A DNA stretch of 6,528 nt from an uncultured Rhodanobacteraceae bacterium (GTDB lineage Bacteria > Pseudomonadota > Gammaproteobacteria > Xanthomonadales > Ahniellaceae), in the NCBI GenBank assembly GCA_937873105.1, contig CALMWD010000140.1, forward strand, positions 1 through 6,528, given 5' to 3'. Below, one piece after another: positions 1-5,925 of the stretch; position 1 is the stretch's first letter; each line of letters opens with the position of its first letter. A model generated the notes under the pieces. That model ran no database searches. It worked only from the letters and a program-made list of their open reading frames with translations, and was not told the origin of the DNA. The position numbers were made by a program, and so were the translations under genes.

Positions 1-161
1 AGCTGGAAACCACCGCGGCGCACGGGATCGACCCAGACTACGTCGAGGCCATCACCTTCGCCTGGCTGGCACGGGAAACCCTGGAAGGCCGTCCCGGCAA
101 CCGACCCGAAGTGACGGGCGCGCAGGGTCCGCGCGTGCTCGGCGCGATCTGGCCGGCCTAA
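1..161 (+). CDS. anmK: Anhydro-N-acetylmuramic acid kinase, C-terminal end (5' end outside the window)
   Basis: Only the last 52 codons are present (reading frame from base 3, TAA at 159-161). The tail reads [14 protein letters not shown], then a short ETLEGRPGN segment, then VTGA and [11 protein letters not shown]. This is the characteristic C-terminus of AnmK, where the EA(x)FAWLA helix and the final VTGA...VLGAI strand are strongly conserved. AnmK is a cytoplasmic sugar kinase of the ASKHA fold. It opens the 1,6-anhydro ring of anhMurNAc and phosphorylates it to MurNAc-6-phosphate during peptidoglycan recycling. An AmpG-type permease gene, which would supply the upstream substrate, begins only 350 bases downstream on the same strand. 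The stop overlaps by four bases the stop of the convergent small gene. Identification rests on the tail alone, but the tail is distinctive. Confidence 0.85.
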   Translation, partial: LETTAAHGIDPDYVEAITFAWLARETLEGRPGNRPEVTGAQGPRVLGAIWPA

Positions 162-421
162 CCCCCGGGCAACTTCTCGATGGCCGCGATCGCGGCACGC
201 AGCGCATCGGTCTCGTCCTTGCCCCAGGCACCCGCGAGTCGGGCGATGTCCTGCTTGGGGTTCGCGACCATCAACGTCTCTGCGTCCAGCTTCAGCGCCT
301 GGCGCAACAGCCTCAACAACACGTCGTTGATCGGCATGTTGTTCAGCCGCGCGATCTCCTTGATGCGCTCGGCCATGTCGTTGTCGATGCCGCGAATGAC
401 GATGTCCGGCACAGTGTCCAC
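158..421 (-). CDS. Small ribbon-helix-helix (Arc/FitA-like) DNA-binding protein, orphan
   Basis: An 87-residue protein. The N-terminus has a short beta strand (PDIVIRGI) followed by two helices ([15 protein letters not shown] and [16 protein letters not shown]), which is the Arc/MetJ/FitA ribbon-helix-helix pattern. Such proteins form dimers whose paired strands enter the DNA major groove. The C-terminal 35 residues ([18 protein letters not shown]...) resemble the tail of FitA-type antitoxins that would bind a PIN-domain toxin. No toxin gene follows: the stop runs directly into the end of anmK. Two GTG starts are possible, at 421 and at 412. The second gives an 84-residue protein beginning MPDIVIRG, as is common in the family, and has a GGGGTGG stretch just upstream, so it may be the real start. 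The gene is divergent from ampG. The DNA-binding role is inferred from the fold; its target is unknown. Confidence 0.75.
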   Translation of the reverse strand: MDTVPDIVIRGIDNDMAERIKEIARLNNMPINDVLLRLLRQALKLDAETLMVANPKQDIARLAGAWGKDETDALRAAIAAIEKLPGG

Positions 422-452
422 CCCGATCCCGGGCGCATGCTAACCGTGACGA

Positions 453-471
453 TTCGGCGACGGCAACCGAA
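453..471. promoter_or_regulatory. Short inverted repeat between the RHH gene and ampG
   Basis: TTCGG (453-457) and CCGAA (467-471) form a 5-bp inverted repeat separated by nine bases, in the 90-100 bp divergent region between the ribbon-helix-helix gene and ampG. Ribbon-helix-helix proteins usually bind short inverted or tandem repeats near their own promoter, so this is a candidate operator. A repeat this short can occur by chance in GC-rich DNA. A second palindrome, CGCGGCCGCG at 477-486, lies next to it. Confidence 0.2.
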
Positions 472-499
472 CGGGTCGCGGCCGCGCCACGGGCTCCGC

Positions 500-512
500 T
501 AGCATCCGCGGA
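500..512 (+). promoter_or_regulatory. Candidate -10 element giving a leaderless ampG mRNA
   Basis: TAGCAT (500-505) resembles a sigma-70 -10 box and is followed by exactly six bases before the ATG of ampG at 512. Transcription starting at the normal distance would begin on the A of the start codon. No Shine-Dalgarno sequence is visible upstream of the ATG, which fits a leaderless transcript. I see no convincing -35 at 16-18 bp. The start codon also lies inside the palindrome ATCCGCGGAT (504-513). Confidence 0.4.
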
Positions 513-1822
513 TGAACGATGCCGTCGCCACCGACACTGCCCATTCCTTCCGCGCCTACTTCGAGAAGGCGCCGCTCGGCGCCCTGCTGCTCGGCATCTC
601 CTCCGGATTTCCCTACGCGATGATCGGCGCGACGCTGACCACGCGCCTCGCGCAGGACGGCATCGACAAGAAGAGCGTCACGGCGTTCTCGCTGGCCTTC
701 CTGGTCTACAACTTCAAGGTGTTGTGGGCGCCACTGATCGACCGCGCGCCGCTGCCGCTGCTGTCGCGTTTCGGACAACGACGCTCCTGGCTGTGGTTCT
801 CGGCCGCCTTCGTCGCGATCGCGGTCATCCTGCTCGGAACCGTCGACCCGAAAGCCGACCTGTCCACGGTGGCGTTCGCGGCCATCCTGGTCGGCGTGGC
901 CGGCGCGACCTTCGACATCGTCATCGACGCCTACCGCATCGAAACCCTCGCGCCGCACCAGCTCGGCACCGGCTCGGGCATGTCGCAGTACGGCTGGCGC
1001 ATCGGTTCGACCGCAGCCGCGAGCCTGGCCCTGGTCGTCGCCGGCAAGGGCGGATGGGGCCTGGCCTATTCGTTGTGCGCGGTGTTCGCGCTGCCGGCGG
1101 TGATCGCCTCGGTGTGGCTGGGCGAACCGGTGCGCCATGTCGTGCGCAGTGGTGTCGGTTCGCTGGCCGCCGCGATCGATGCCGTGGTCGCGCCGCTGTC
1201 GGAATTCGTGCGTCGGCAAGGCGCCTGGCTGGTGCTGTTGTTCGTGCTGCTGCACAAGATCGGCGACACGCTCGCGAACCTGACCTTGCGCCTGCTCCTG
1301 AACGATCTCGGCTTCAGCAACGACGAAATCGCGACCTACGACGTCGGCGTCGGCTTCATCGCCCTGATGCTCGGCATCTTCGCCGGCGGCGTGCTGTACG
1401 CGCGCTCCGGCATGAAGCGCGCGGTGCTGACCAGCCTGGTCCTGATGGCCGTGTCGAACCTCAGTTTCGCGGCACTGGCCCAGATCGGCCACAACAACGC
1501 GATGCTGGCGTTCACGCTCGGCTTCGAGAACTTCGCCAGCGGCATCGGCGGGGTGGCCGTGGTCGCCTATCTGTCGGCCCTGTGCAACCTGTCGTTCACG
1601 GCGACGCAGTTCGCACTGCTCTCGGCCACCACCTCGATCGCCGGGCGCATCCTCACCGGCACCACGGCGGGCGCCCTGATCGAACAGCTCGGCTACATCC
1701 AGTTCTACCTGTTGACCACGGTGGCGGCGCTGCCCGGCATCCTGCTGTTCCTGTGGATGATGCGCACGGGCCTGGTCGACCAGGTGCTGCACGCGCGCGA
1801 AACCGCGCCTCAATCGGCGTAG
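512..1822 (+). CDS. ampG: AmpG-family muropeptide permease (MFS)
   Basis: A 436-residue polytopic inner-membrane protein made of about 12 hydrophobic segments, of the major facilitator superfamily. AmpG proteins import GlcNAc-anhMurNAc and its peptides from the periplasm for cell-wall recycling and, where AmpR/AmpC exist, for beta-lactamase induction. Family signatures are clear: GISSGFPYAMIGATL in the first membrane segment (residues 28-42), FKVLWAPLIDR (68-78) followed by GQRRSWL (88-94), FDIVIDAYRIE (134-144), and near the C-terminus ENFASGIGGVAVVAYLSALC leading into SFTATQFALLSA (339-372), which closely matches the same region of E. coli AmpG. It is shorter than the 491-residue E. coli protein, mainly at the C-terminus. 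The start chosen has no Shine-Dalgarno sequence but sits six bases after a -10-like element. The 3' end overlaps the convergent nuclease gene by 13 bases. anmK upstream supports the recycling role. Confidence 0.88.
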   Translation: MNDAVATDTAHSFRAYFEKAPLGALLLGISSGFPYAMIGATLTTRLAQDGIDKKSVTAFSLAFLVYNFKVLWAPLIDRAPLPLLSRFGQRRSWLWFSAAFVAIAVILLGTVDPKADLSTVAFAAILVGVAGATFDIVIDAYRIETLAPHQLGTGSGMSQYGWRIGSTAAASLALVVAGKGGWGLAYSLCAVFALPAVIASVWLGEPVRHVVRSGVGSLAAAIDAVVAPLSEFVRRQGAWLVLLFVLLHKIGDTLANLTLRLLLNDLGFSNDEIATYDVGVGFIALMLGIFAGGVLYARSGMKRAVLTSLVLMAVSNLSFAALAQIGHNNAMLAFTLGFENFASGIGGVAVVAYLSALCNLSFTATQFALLSATTSIAGRILTGTTAGALIEQLGYIQFYLLTTVAALPGILLFLWMMRTGLVDQVLHARETAPQSA

Positions 1823-2577
1823 TCGACGACCACCGGCGCGTGGTCCGAGAACTTCGGTTCGGCATGGATGAAGCAGTCGCGCAGCCGATCGCGCAGGCCA
1901 GGCGTGATCATCTGGTAGTCGATGCGCCAGCCGACGTTCTTGGCGCGCGCCGCGCCGCGTTGCGACCACCACGAGTAGTCCTCGCCTTCCGGCCGGAGAT
2001 GGCGATAGGCATCGACCCAGCCGCGCTCGCACAAGGCGTTCAGCCAAGCGCGTTCCTCGGGCAGGCAGCCGGAGTTCTTCTGGTTCGAGGTCCAGTTCCT
2101 GATATCGAGCTTCGAGCGCACGATGTTCCAGTCGCCGCAGAGCACGTAGTCGCGTCCGCTGGCGAGCCATTCGTCGAAGATCGGCGCGATCCAGTCCATG
2201 ACCTTGAACTTGAACTGCTGGCGCTCGTCGCCGGACGAACCGGAGGGCAGGTACATCGACACCACGCTGAGGTTGCCGTAGCGCGTCTCGATGTAGCGAC
2301 CCTCCTCGTCGAAGGCGTCCCAGCCGAGTCCGGTACGGACCTCGTCCGGGGCGCGCCGAGTGTAGATCGCGACGCCGCTGTAGCCCTTCTTCGTGGTCGC
2401 CTCGCGGACATGGCGCTGGTATCCGGCCGGCGCGAACACAGCATCACCGAGCTGATCGGCTTGGGCCTTCATTTCCTGGACACAGAGCACGTCCGGCTGC
2501 TGTGAGGCGAACCAGTCGAAGAAGCCCTTGGTCGCGGCCGAACGGATGCCGTTGGCGTTGAAACTGATGATGCGCAT
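1810..2577 (-). CDS. xth: Exodeoxyribonuclease III / Crc-like EEP-family nuclease
   Basis: A 255-residue protein of the exonuclease III (endonuclease/exonuclease/phosphatase) fold. These Mg-dependent enzymes cut DNA at abasic sites and degrade 3' ends in base excision repair. Catalytic motifs are all present: N7 in SFNANGI, E35 in CVQEMK, Y109 in SMYLPSG, D149 and N151 in CGDWN, D220 in GWRIDYQ, and the D245-H246 pair in KFSDHAP. The overall sequence (PSGSSGDE, KFKVMDW, PEERAWL, YSWW, GWRIDYQMITPGLR, HAPVVVDY) is closer to Pseudomonas Crc than to E. coli Xth. The divergent pyrE neighbour is also the neighbour of crc in Pseudomonas. An AGGA ribosome binding site lies 10 bases before the ATG. 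A true nuclease is the likelier reading because no catalytic residue is lost; a second, regulatory role cannot be excluded. Confidence 0.92.
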   Translation of the reverse strand: MRIISFNANGIRSAATKGFFDWFASQQPDVLCVQEMKAQADQLGDAVFAPAGYQRHVREATTKKGYSGVAIYTRRAPDEVRTGLGWDAFDEEGRYIETRYGNLSVVSMYLPSGSSGDERQQFKFKVMDWIAPIFDEWLASGRDYVLCGDWNIVRSKLDIRNWTSNQKNSGCLPEERAWLNALCERGWVDAYRHLRPEGEDYSWWSQRGAARAKNVGWRIDYQMITPGLRDRLRDCFIHAEPKFSDHAPVVVDYAD

Positions 2578-2603
2578 GGCGGTGTTGTCCTGAAACGGCC
2601 CGC

Positions 2604-2632
2604 ACCATAACCGATGCCGGCGCTGCTGCCGA
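2604..2632 (-). promoter_or_regulatory. Candidate sigma-70 promoter of the xth gene
   Basis: On the minus strand TCGGCA (2632-2627, 4 of 6 matches to TTGACA) and TATGGT (2609-2604) are spaced by 17 bp. This predicts transcription from about 2597, giving a leader of about 20 bases that carries the AGGA ribosome binding site at 2591-2588. The element lies in the 101-bp divergent gap and overlaps the region where a pyrE -35 would be, so the two promoters may compete. Confidence 0.45.
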
Positions 2633-2645
2633 GGGTGCCCGCCGC

Positions 2646-2670
2646 TAGACTGCGCGCCCCGGATACGGAG
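2646..2670 (+). promoter_or_regulatory. Candidate pyrE -10 element and ribosome binding site
   Basis: TAGACT (2646-2651) is a -10-like hexamer of the kind often seen before xanthomonad genes. A start near 2658 would leave a leader of about 20 bases with a GGAG ribosome binding site at 2667-2670, eight bases before the ATG. No good -35 is visible. The leader is too short to hold a pyrimidine-sensing attenuator such as the one controlling E. coli pyrE. Confidence 0.42.
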
Positions 2671-2678
2671 AGCCCGCC

Positions 2679-3326
2679 ATGCGCGACCACCAACGCGATT
2701 TCCTCACGCTGGCACTGCGCCACCAGGTGCTGCGTTTCGGCGAGTTCACGCTCAAGTCGGGTCGTGTCAGTCCCTACTTCTTCAATGCCGGCCTGTTCAA
2801 CGACGGCGCCGCCCTGGCCGCCTTGGGTCGCGCCTATGCGACCACGCTGGCCGAGAGCGGCCTCGGCTTCGACATGCTGTTCGGCCCGGCCTACAAGGGC
2901 ATCGCGCTGGCCACCACGGTCGCGATCGCACTGGCCGACCGGCACGGCCGCAACGTGCCGCTGGCCTTCAACCGCAAGGAGGCGAAGACGCACGGCGAAG
3001 GCGGCGCCATCATCGGTGCCCCGCTGGCCGGGCGGGTGTTGATCGTCGACGACGTGATCACTGCCGGCACCGCGGTGCGGGAAGCGATCGCGCTGATCCG
3101 CGCCCAGGGCGCCGTGCCCGCGGGCGTACTGATCGCGCTCGATCGCCAGGAACGCGGCCACGGCGAGCGTTCGGCGGTCGAGGAAGTGCGCGCCGAGTTC
3201 GGCATTCCGGTCGTGGCCATCGCCGGGCTCGCCGAACTGTTGCAATTCACCGGCGAGAATTCCGAGCTGGTTCAGCACCGCGCCGCGCTTTTGGACTATC
3301 GTAATCGCCACGGTGTCGCGGCCTAG
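2679..3326 (+). CDS. pyrE: Orotate phosphoribosyltransferase
   Basis: A 215-residue cytoplasmic enzyme, close to the 213 residues of E. coli PyrE. It transfers the phosphoribosyl group of PRPP to orotate, giving OMP in the fifth step of de novo pyrimidine synthesis, and acts as a dimer. Signatures in order: [11 protein letters not shown] (24-34) with the lysine that contacts substrate, FGPAYKGI (68-75), the flexible catalytic loop [13 protein letters not shown] (97-109) reaching into the partner subunit, and the PRPP-binding loop [13 protein letters not shown] (120-132). All key residues (K26, Y72, K73, R99, K100, K103, H105, D124, D125) are intact. A GGAG site at the right spacing supports the ATG at 2679. 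The next gene begins 20 bases after the stop, so the two are probably co-transcribed. Confidence 0.95.
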   Translation: MRDHQRDFLTLALRHQVLRFGEFTLKSGRVSPYFFNAGLFNDGAALAALGRAYATTLAESGLGFDMLFGPAYKGIALATTVAIALADRHGRNVPLAFNRKEAKTHGEGGAIIGAPLAGRVLIVDDVITAGTAVREAIALIRAQGAVPAGVLIALDRQERGHGERSAVEEVRAEFGIPVVAIAGLAELLQFTGENSELVQHRAALLDYRNRHGVAA

Positions 3327-3346
3327 GGCCGATTTCGGAGTCGATC

Positions 3347-3988
3347 ATGCGTGTCTCGGGTTGGGTGTCGGTTCTGGTGCTCGGTCTGGCCGTGGCCCTG
3401 CCCGCGGCGGCGGGCAAGCTCTACAAGTGGGTCGACGAAAAGGGCAATGTGCATTTCAGCGACAAGGTGCCGCCCGAGGCGGCCAAGCTGGCGCGCGAGG
3501 AAAAGAACCAGGACGGCGTGACGGTGAAGCAGGTCGCGCGGGCCAAGACCCAGGAGGAACTGGCGGCCGAAGCGGCCCAGCGCGTCAAGGACGAGGAGGC
3601 GCGCAAGCTGGCCGAAGCCCAGGCCCAGGCCGATCGCGCCCTGATGCTGTCGTACACGACCGAGGACGACCTGCTGCACGCCCGCGACCAGGAACTCGGC
3701 GTGATCGACGCCAACATGGCCACCGCGAAGCTGACCATCGCCAGCCAGGAGAAGAACCTGTCCGACCTGCTCGCGCATGCGGCCGATTTCGAGCGCAACA
3801 AGAAGCCGGTGCCGCAGCAGGTGACGGATTCGATCGCCCAGGTCCGGAGCCAGATCGAGATCCAGCAGAAGACGCTGAAGGAACGCGAGGACTCGAAAGA
3901 GGCGGTCCGCAAGGACTACGACGCCAAGCTGCTGCGCTGGCGCGAACTGTCCGCCAAGAACAGCAAGGACGCCGCTGCGGCGCAATGA
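3347..3988 (+). CDS. Exported DUF4124-domain protein with long coiled coil
   Basis: A 213-residue protein. Residues 1-22 form a signal peptide (positive start, hydrophobic core VLVLGLAVALPAAA, likely cleavage after AAA-22), so the protein is probably periplasmic. The mature N-terminus, GKLYKWVDEKGNVHFSDKVP (23-42), is a typical DUF4124 motif, common in proteobacterial envelope proteins and of unknown function. The rest is rich in Ala, Glu, Lys and Gln, with helical heptad-like stretches at about 65-100 and 160-205 that predict coiled coils, interrupted by a break around KKPVPQQV. A GGAG site (3337-3340) six bases before the ATG supports the start. It follows pyrE by 20 bases, which suggests co-transcription without an obvious functional link. 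No enzymatic motif is seen. Confidence 0.85.
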   Translation: MRVSGWVSVLVLGLAVALPAAAGKLYKWVDEKGNVHFSDKVPPEAAKLAREEKNQDGVTVKQVARAKTQEELAAEAAQRVKDEEARKLAEAQAQADRALMLSYTTEDDLLHARDQELGVIDANMATAKLTIASQEKNLSDLLAHAADFERNKKPVPQQVTDSIAQVRSQIEIQQKTLKEREDSKEAVRKDYDAKLLRWRELSAKNSKDAAAAQ

Positions 3989-4010
3989 TCCGAGACACCG
4001 GCTCCGATCA
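3986..4010. terminator. Imperfect inverted repeat at convergent gene ends, possible bidirectional terminator
   Basis: TGATCCGAG (3986-3994) and CTCCGATCA (4002-4010) form nine-base arms with a single mismatch around a seven-base loop. Each arm begins with the stop codon of one of the two convergent genes (DUF4124 on plus, hydrolase on minus). The symmetry suits a bidirectional transcription end. No T-run follows on either side, so intrinsic termination would be weak. Confidence 0.35.
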
Positions 4011-4994
4011 GCGCCGCCCGGGTTGGTCGCACTCCGCGCTCGCGCCCGGGCCGCGCAGCCGCGCGTTGATGTAGTAGTCGAGCAGTTCGCGGGCTCGGGC
4101 CTGCTCGTCGGTCTGCAGCAGGTCGCCGAGGTCGCGGACCCAAGCGTCGGCGCATTGCGCGGCGCTGCGATGGCCGCGACCCGCGCACTCCAGCAGCCGC
4201 CCGAACGCGGCGCGGTAGCGACGAAAGCCCTTGCGGTCCATCACCGCACCATGGCCGGGGACCAGGCGCGTGAACGGCTGGTCGTCCAGTTCCTCCAGGA
4301 CCCGGCGCCAGCCGCTCGGGCAGGCAGTATCGAGGAAGGGTACCGGCAGCGTGACCAGATCGCCGGCGATCAGCGTGCGCGAGGCGAGGTCGTAGACCCA
4401 GACGTCGCCGTCGGTCGCGGCGTCGGTGCTCAGGCGGATGTCGAGGTCCCGGCCCGCGAGCCTGCGCCGAGCGTTCTCGACGATGGGTACGGTCGGGTGC
4501 AGCAACACGCCGTGATCGATGCGCGCCATCTCGGCCACCCAGTTCGGCATCTCGGGTGACGCCGGATGCCGCTCGGCCAGCGTCGCCAGCTGCCGCCGAT
4601 AGTTGGCGAGAAAGCCGTCCATCGCGGCGACGATCGCGCGGCTCGCGTGCACCTCCACGTCCGGGTACGCGCGGCGCAACAGCGCATTGCCGCTGACATG
4701 GTCGAGATGCCAGTGCGTGTTGACGATGTCGCTGATCGGGACGCCGGACGCCGACGCGTGGCGCAGGATGGCCTGCGTGTGCGCCTCGTGGCGACCGCTG
4801 TCGATCACGATCCAGCCGCGCCGCCCCCGCAGCATGACGGTGTTGCCGTCCGGCTGCTGTCCCGGCGCGAAGGCGCCTCGCAGCAGATGCAGGTCCGGCG
4901 CGATCGTCTCGAACGATTGCGCCTGCACCTTCGCGCCCACGGCCAGTGCGACCAGCGCGACCGCGATCCGAACTGCAGCTTTCCGGAAATCCAT
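4008..4994 (-). CDS. Exported metallo-beta-lactamase-fold hydrolase with an altered metal site
   Basis: A 328-residue protein with a signal peptide (MDFRKAAVRIAVALVALAVG, likely cleavage after VQA-25), so it is probably periplasmic. The MBL fold is shown by GRRGWIVIDSG (57-67), the metal motif NTHWHLDHVSGN (92-103; H94, H96, D98, H99), LIAGDLV (208-214, bridging D212) and LVPGHGAVMD (244-253, H248). Known relatives hydrolyse diverse esters, lactams or thioesters; the substrate here cannot be told. The usual ligand histidine between the HxHxDH motif and GDL is missing: the segment reads STDAATDGDVWVYD, and there is no histidine from 167 to 247. Cysteines C270 and C281 could pair in the periplasm. 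It is the last gene of a three-gene minus-strand cluster, 13 bases after yajD, with only a weak GGGG ribosome binding site. Confidence 0.85.
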   Translation of the reverse strand: MDFRKAAVRIAVALVALAVGAKVQAQSFETIAPDLHLLRGAFAPGQQPDGNTVMLRGRRGWIVIDSGRHEAHTQAILRHASASGVPISDIVNTHWHLDHVSGNALLRRAYPDVEVHASRAIVAAMDGFLANYRRQLATLAERHPASPEMPNWVAEMARIDHGVLLHPTVPIVENARRRLAGRDLDIRLSTDAATDGDVWVYDLASRTLIAGDLVTLPVPFLDTACPSGWRRVLEELDDQPFTRLVPGHGAVMDRKGFRRYRAAFGRLLECAGRGHRSAAQCADAWVRDLGDLLQTDEQARARELLDYYINARLRGPGASAECDQPGRR

Positions 4995-5007
4995 GTAGCG
5001 ACCCCGC

Positions 5008-5379
5008 CTAGTCCCGTTTCAACAATGCTTTCAGTCCTGCGAAAGGGTTCGACGTGGCCGGCCCCGGCGCATCTTCGCCTTTCAGGCTGCCGGCGGCGTG
5101 GTCCAGAAGTCGCTGGTGCTCGTTGTCGTGGCAGTACAGGCACAACAGCTCCCAGTTGCTGCCGTCGGCCGGGTTGTCGTCGTGATTGTGGTTGCGGTGG
5201 TGCACCGTCAGCTCGTGCAGGTTGGCGCGCGTGAATTCGCGCGCGCAGCGGCCGCAGATCCAGGGGTACAGGGCGAGCGCCCGCTCGCGATAGCCGCTCT
5301 CGCGCTCGCGCCTTGCCTTGGCCGCATCGGCGACGATGCGGTCCAGCTTCGCTTCGTCGATGGGTTTGCGGGTCGGCAT
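5008..5379 (-). CDS. yajD: YajD-type HNH nuclease family protein
   Basis: A 123-residue protein matching the small stand-alone HNH proteins typified by E. coli YajD (115 residues). A treble-clef zinc site is formed by CGRC (C42, C45) and CLYCH (C80, C83). Between them lies the HNH core LTVHHRNHNHDDNPADGSNW with H60, H61 and N75, followed by H84 and H88. The C-terminal NPFAGLKALLKRD is also typical of YajD. The fold predicts metal-dependent DNA cleavage, but the cellular role of YajD is not established. The N-terminus (PTRKPIDEAKLDRIV) is charged and helical. The ATG lies nine bases after the stop of the DUF924 gene, with only a weak GAG as ribosome binding site, so translation may depend on coupling to the gene before it. 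Confidence 0.88.
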   Translation of the reverse strand: MPTRKPIDEAKLDRIVADAAKARRERESGYRERALALYPWICGRCAREFTRANLHELTVHHRNHNHDDNPADGSNWELLCLYCHDNEHQRLLDHAAGSLKGEDAPGPATSNPFAGLKALLKRD

Positions 5380-5388
5380 GGGCGGGTC

Positions 5389-5925
5389 TCAGAACGAGGA
5401 ACCGGGCTGCTTCAGAAACTCGATTTCCTCGGCGCTCGACGCCCGCCCGAGGACCGCGTTGCGGTGCGGATAGCGGCCGAAGCGGTCGATGATGGCCTTG
5501 TGCTTCAATTCGAAGTCGAGGTTCCCGGGTAGCGCGAACGCTCGATACAGCCGTTCCGCCTCGACATGGATCACACGCGACTCGCTGTGCATGTACGGCA
5601 GGAACAGGAAGCCGCGTTCGACGGGCGCCATCACCGCATGCGCCTGCGCCGCGACCGCCTCCTGCGCCAGCGCCAGCGCCATGCCGTCCTGCGCGAACGC
5701 GGATGGCGTGCCGCGGAACAGGTTCCGCGAGAACTGGTCGAGCACGATGATCTCGGCCAGTCGGCCTTGCGCCGTTGCACGCCACGCGAACAACTCGCCC
5801 GCCGCCGCCTGGCGATGCAACGCGAGAAACCGGCTGCGGATCAATTCGTCGAACGCCGGATCAACCCGCCACCATTGCGCCGGATCGATCTCGCGAAACC
5901 AGAAGTCGAGGATGGCTTGGTGCAT
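5389..5925 (-). CDS. DUF924 family protein
   Basis: A protein of 178 residues from the ATG at 5925. DUF924 proteins are all-helical, TPR-like bacterial proteins of unknown function. Conserved family segments are ILDFWF (5-10), WWRVDPAFDELIRSRF (18-33), IIVLDQFSRNLFRGTPSAFA (59-78), the GFLFLPYMHSES block (105-116), and KHKAIIDRFGRYPHRNAVLGR (141-161) followed by SSAEEIEFL. An upstream ATG at 5949 would add MRLGYAAA. I prefer 5925 because the family usually starts just before the LDFWF strand and because a -10-like TACGCT lies six bases upstream. Neither start has a Shine-Dalgarno sequence. It is the first gene of the minus-strand cluster with yajD and the hydrolase, and is divergent from the expansin gene. 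Confidence 0.87.
   Translation of the reverse strand: MHQAILDFWFREIDPAQWWRVDPAFDELIRSRFLALHRQAAAGELFAWRATAQGRLAEIIVLDQFSRNLFRGTPSAFAQDGMALALAQEAVAAQAHAVMAPVERGFLFLPYMHSESRVIHVEAERLYRAFALPGNLDFELKHKAIIDRFGRYPHRNAVLGRASSAEEIEFLKQPGSSF

Noticed and set aside
1..157. A PIN-domain toxin partner following the RHH gene on the minus strand
   Set aside because: The region is occupied on the plus strand by the conserved end of anmK, and no toxin-like minus-strand frame is seen.
180..443. Plus-strand 87-codon frame opposite the RHH gene
   Set aside because: It mirrors the minus-strand gene exactly in length, is Ser/Ala-rich with no domain, while the minus-strand product has a clear ribbon-helix-helix pattern.
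440..2170. 576-codon open frame on the minus strand opposite ampG and running into the xth-like gene
   Set aside because: The protein is dominated by Arg, Gln, Gly and His in a low-complexity pattern with no recognisable domain, typical of antisense frames in GC-rich DNA. It crosses two clearly identified genes.
724..2505. 593-codon plus-strand open frame overlapping ampG and the xth-like gene
   Set aside because: It is Arg/Ala/Gly-rich, shifted one frame from ampG, and shows no domain. The genuine genes in other frames have full conserved motifs.
2652..2678. Pyrimidine-sensing attenuator before pyrE
   Set aside because: The predicted leader is only about 20 bases and contains no hairpin followed by a T-run.
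2469..3311. 280-codon minus-strand open frame across pyrE
   Set aside because: It lies antisense to the fully conserved pyrE and also overlaps the start of the xth-like gene; no family resemblance.
3313..4074. Plus-strand open frame overlapping the DUF4124 gene
   Set aside because: It is a Gly/Arg/Pro-rich out-of-frame reading. The DUF4124 frame has a signal peptide, a domain and a ribosome binding site.
4805..5785. 326-codon minus-strand open frame across the hydrolase, yajD and DUF924 genes
   Set aside because: It is Arg-rich with no motif and spans three real genes in a different frame.
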